A stretch of 64,000 nucleotides of DNA from positions 197,710,816-197,774,815 of the forward strand of contig CP136066.1 of the NCBI GenBank assembly GCA_032622095.1, written 5' to 3'. Both the position numbers and the translations under genes were made by a program. Positions 61,150 to 64,000 of this stretch are shown piece by piece. Source of the DNA: Siphonodentalium dalli. Lineage: Eukaryota; Mollusca; Scaphopoda; Gadilida; Siphonodentaliidae. Numbering within the stretch: position 1 is the stretch's first letter; each line of letters begins with the position of its first letter. The notes under the pieces were generated by a model. It saw only the letters and a list, made by a program, of their open reading frames with translations, did no database searches and was not told the origin of the DNA.

Positions 61150-61529
61150 TAGAATGAAATAAGCCATGCGCAGTAAATCGTATTGGCACATGTGTGCTCT
61201 ATTTCCTGGTAGGCTCGTTTTCCCGGATGTTATGGTGTTCAAAGTACCTGTTCCTCTGAAATGAAATGATATGAATTGTTGCATGAAGTAGCTTAAAATA
61301 CCAGCCAACTCAATAGATATTCACAGCTGGGCCACATGTACCGGTACACGTATATTATAATCATGAGTGTGCACCTCGTGATGCATAGATGTTCTCTAGT
61401 CATTAATACGGGAATATCATATTCGGAACTTATGAAACAGATAAGCAAGTATACGACTAACTGATATAAGTCATATGTCTTATAAGTTTCCTAATTATTC
61501 TTTGAAAAATATGTTGATGGGAAAAAAAT

Positions 61530-61625
61530 TTCATCACTCCTTTTTTTTAGACCGCCGAACCACCCACCCGCCATCCCGACATGTGTCTGGAATTTTTTTC
61601 TGCAGACCCCCCCCCCCCATTGTAC
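61530..61625. repeat. ACCCACCC/C-run repeat family, third copy
   Basis: CCACCCACCC, GTCTGGAATTTTTTTC and a C12 run, as at 46745-46860. Confidence 0.65.
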
Positions 61626-61672
61626 CTGACATGAGAATTGTGCAAAGACGAATACCTTGTCATATGACTAAA

Positions 61673-62306
61673 TAATATTATAACACGCCAATCAGCCCTC
61701 GACCAATGGAAGTTATCTAATGAGGTCCGGTGACCGACCTTTATTTACTGTAAAGATCTTTAAGTCAAACGGTCTATTGTGATTACAACAAGCCTATGCA
61801 TTGTATTCGCGGCGCACACCTTGATTGACCACTTATGCACTCCCTTTCTTTCAACAATTATTTTTCCGCCTAGGTGAGCATTACTAATATGGGCTGTGAT
61901 ACCCATGTTTTGTCACAAACAAATGCAGGGACGTAGCGACATGGAATACATGGGCGATACATCATGCCAAAGATATAAACGTTAATAAAGAAATAATTAA
62001 TTGAAGTAATACTAAGTATACGCCATACTAAATTTCAGATCGGGGGGGGGGGGGGGTATTCCGACGAATTGCATGGGAATTTGCTTTGTCGGCGAAATCT
62101 TGCACCTCCTGTCCCGAAAAGTGGTAAATTTAGTAGCCCCCCCCCCCCTCCCTCACCAACATATATAATGAAAAATGTAATCAACGACAAACCGTTTTAC
62201 AGCGCAGACAACAGCTTACGGGCATTTAAAGTAAATAAAGGTCGATAACCGGACCACATTGAATAACTTACATTGGTCGAAAGTCTTGCTTGTGATATAA
62301 TAAATC
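61673..62306. mobile_element. Decayed inverted-repeat element with ~100-bp arms
   Basis: The left arm (CGACCAATGGAAGTTATC ... GGTCCGGTGACCGACC, then TTTATTTACTG) pairs with the right arm (AGTAAATAAAGG, then TCGATAACCGGACC ... ACATTGGTCG). Extended similarity reaches TATTATA at both ends. The interior carries a G-run (62042-62056) and a C-run (62139-62150) in inverted order. No frame is recognised. Confidence 0.75.
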
Positions 62307-62401
62307 CGGCTGGGAATGTATGGAATAAATAAATCTGATACGTAGGAATAATGCACAAGAGAATAGAAGTGTAGTGTGCTCTCTAATTAATCCACGATTA
62401 A

Positions 62402-63099
62402 AGGTAATCAATCCGATTAAGCACCCCTAAATTACTATTTCATTGGCTTCGGAGGTAAACAATATCTGATTCGCGTCGAGGAACCCACCATTCAAAGCTC
62501 AGAGTGATCAAATATCGATTTTTGAAGTTTGTTACTTTTTGGAGATGTGGTCCACTTCCATGTGCTCAAACGGACAAATTGCGGTTGTAAGATGGATAAC
62601 TCGAAAATCAAGTGGTTGCTATTAACAATAATAACCACTTGATTTTAGAATGATCCATCTTACACCCACAATTTGTTTGAGCACGTGGAGGTGGACCACA
62701 TCTCCAAAAATTAACAAACTTCAAAAATCGATATCTAATCACTCTGAGCTTTGATGGGTGGGTTCCTCGACTCGAATCAAATATTTTTACCCCCAAACCC
62801 AAAGAAATGGGCATACATATAGTAATGTTGTGTCGTGATGATTAATGGGCGTATATATTGTAATGTCGTGTATCGGTGATCCATGTAATGGTGTGTCGCT
62901 GTGATTAATGGGCATACATATAGTAATGGTGTGTCGCGATGATTAATGGGCGTATATATTATAATGGAGTGTCGCAGTGATCCATGTAATGGTGTGTCGC
63001 AGTGATCCATGTAATGGTGTGTCGCAGTGATCCATGTAATGGTGTGTCGCAGTGATTAATGGGCATACAAATAGTTATTTAGCGTATAATAGAGTACCT
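62402..63099. mobile_element. AGGTACTC-family inverted-repeat element, copy 3, with an internal minisatellite
   Basis: TTAA at 62398-62401 and 63100-63103; ends AGGTAATCAATCCG and GAGTACCT. Arms of about 190 bp meet near 62620 (ACCACTTGATTTTAGAATGA and partner). The right side is extended by a tandem repeat. Confidence 0.82.
62809..63068. repeat. 25-bp/39-bp mixed minisatellite inside the MITE
   Basis: GTAATGGTGTGTCGCAGTGA-TCCAT units (25 bp) alternate with longer GATTAATGGGCATACATATA units. Three identical 25-bp units occur near 62978-63050. Confidence 0.88.
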
Positions 63100-63284
63100 T
63101 TAAATACAAAATTCAATTGAAATGTCACGATTCGGAACAAATACAATGCGTTGAACTATTTGGGTGTAATACCGACCACGGAGCATTGATGGCTATTCAC
63201 CGGACAATGTTTGTCAGACAGACCACACATTTAATTGGTAAAAGAAACTCATCACTGATTGTAAGTTTCTCGGGCTGATTGGGT

Positions 63285-63411
63285 GTTATAAATATGTTAT
63301 AAGCACGGCGTCCGATTTATAACCGAAATAAACACCACGCGCGCCCCCCTGGCGCTTGTGATCTGTATTTCGCTTATAAATCGGACGCCGTGCTTATAAC
63401 ATATTTATAAC
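63285..63411. repeat. Long hairpin, 46-bp arms
   Basis: GTTATAAATATGTTATAAGC, ACGGCGTCCGATTTATAA on the left are matched by their reverse complement on the right, with a GC-rich loop (ACGCGCGCCCCCCTGGCGC). Probably a small foldback element. Confidence 0.9.
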
Positions 63412-64000
63412 TGTCATCACTAAATTAATGTTTATACAGTATTATAATGACTATAATTATCCATACACATGTAAACATTGTGGAAGCTGTATTGGTTTTT
63501 GATGCTTTATTCTCATAATTGCAAATGATTATTTGGAAATACAGAAAGATATTTACTATTAAATATTTCTATACAACACACGGTCAGGCCCATGCAATCG
63601 ATGTAAAGTGCCGATGGTGTTTTAGCCCACGATATTTATTATGGTGCAGTTGGTTGGCCGAGGAGCAAGGTCACGGTTACCGCGAATTAATGAGCTGATA
63701 TCAAAGAGTGATGCCCCTGCATGTACATGTACTACATGTATGTTTATACCAACGGGACGTCACTCCATATTAAGAGGTACCCCCTCCATATTGGTGATGT
63801 ACTATGTTTATACAAACAGTTGATGGGAAAATATATGTATCATTAGGGTACGTTCGTATATACGCTGCCATGTTTGCACGGTGTTATTTTCTGGCATTTC
63901 CTCATAGAAACCCCAATATTTCCAGAATATGGAATGCAACATTCATATAAAATTTACGGTTTCCAAAGAAAACGCAATGAGAAGTAAACTTTCGATAGTT
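63412..64000. other. Right edge of window, nothing recognised
   Basis: AT-rich intergenic sequence with short frames only. Confidence 0.4.

Overview
This window is nuclear DNA of an animal, most likely a repeat-rich marine invertebrate; I cannot name the species. It has spliced exons with GT-AG introns, LTR and non-LTR retrotransposons, many short inverted-repeat transposons (MITEs), minisatellites, and a 100-N scaffold gap. There are no bacterial operons, no CRISPR array and no RNA gene I can support.

Layout: (1) 1-29226 is one homogeneous tandem array that runs off the left edge. Its unit has two lengths, 877 bp (S, 9 copies) and about 1332 bp (L, 16 copies). The two differ by presence or absence of a 451-bp segment with perfect inverted ends at a palindromic site. 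Five L+S pairs form a 2209-bp higher-order repeat, and the array stops at the inverted end of the last 451-bp segment. (2) 29355-29780 is a non-LTR reverse transcriptase fragment. (3) 30137-37764 is a young LTR retrotransposon with 320/315-bp LTRs, an ATAA target duplication, a primer binding site and a polypurine tract. Its only sizeable sense coding is a very large Gag (split by one +1 shift at a G run); no pol is present. (4) 37769-42240 is intergenic, with diverged duplications, small tandem repeats and MITEs.

(5) 42304-60894 holds the one host gene I can assemble: seven exons with compatible phases. They encode a secreted protein of about 315 residues with a signal peptide, a PAN/apple-like module, an EGF-like module and a C-terminal FAM3/ILEI-type domain. 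Its introns are packed with transposons. Intron 1 carries a 33-bp minisatellite containing the exon-1 splice donor motif, split by a 4.8-kb hAT-type insertion with an 8-bp target duplication. Intron 3 carries a 22-bp minisatellite of exactly 27 copies and a LINE 3' end. A TTAA-target MITE ends 10 bp upstream of the exon-5 acceptor. (6) 60895-64000 is downstream DNA with the assembly gap, further inverted-repeat elements and a hairpin.

The main stories are the dimorphic satellite, the gag-only LTR element, and the transposon-loaded PAN-EGF-ILEI gene. All family assignments rest on motifs read by eye; no database search was possible.
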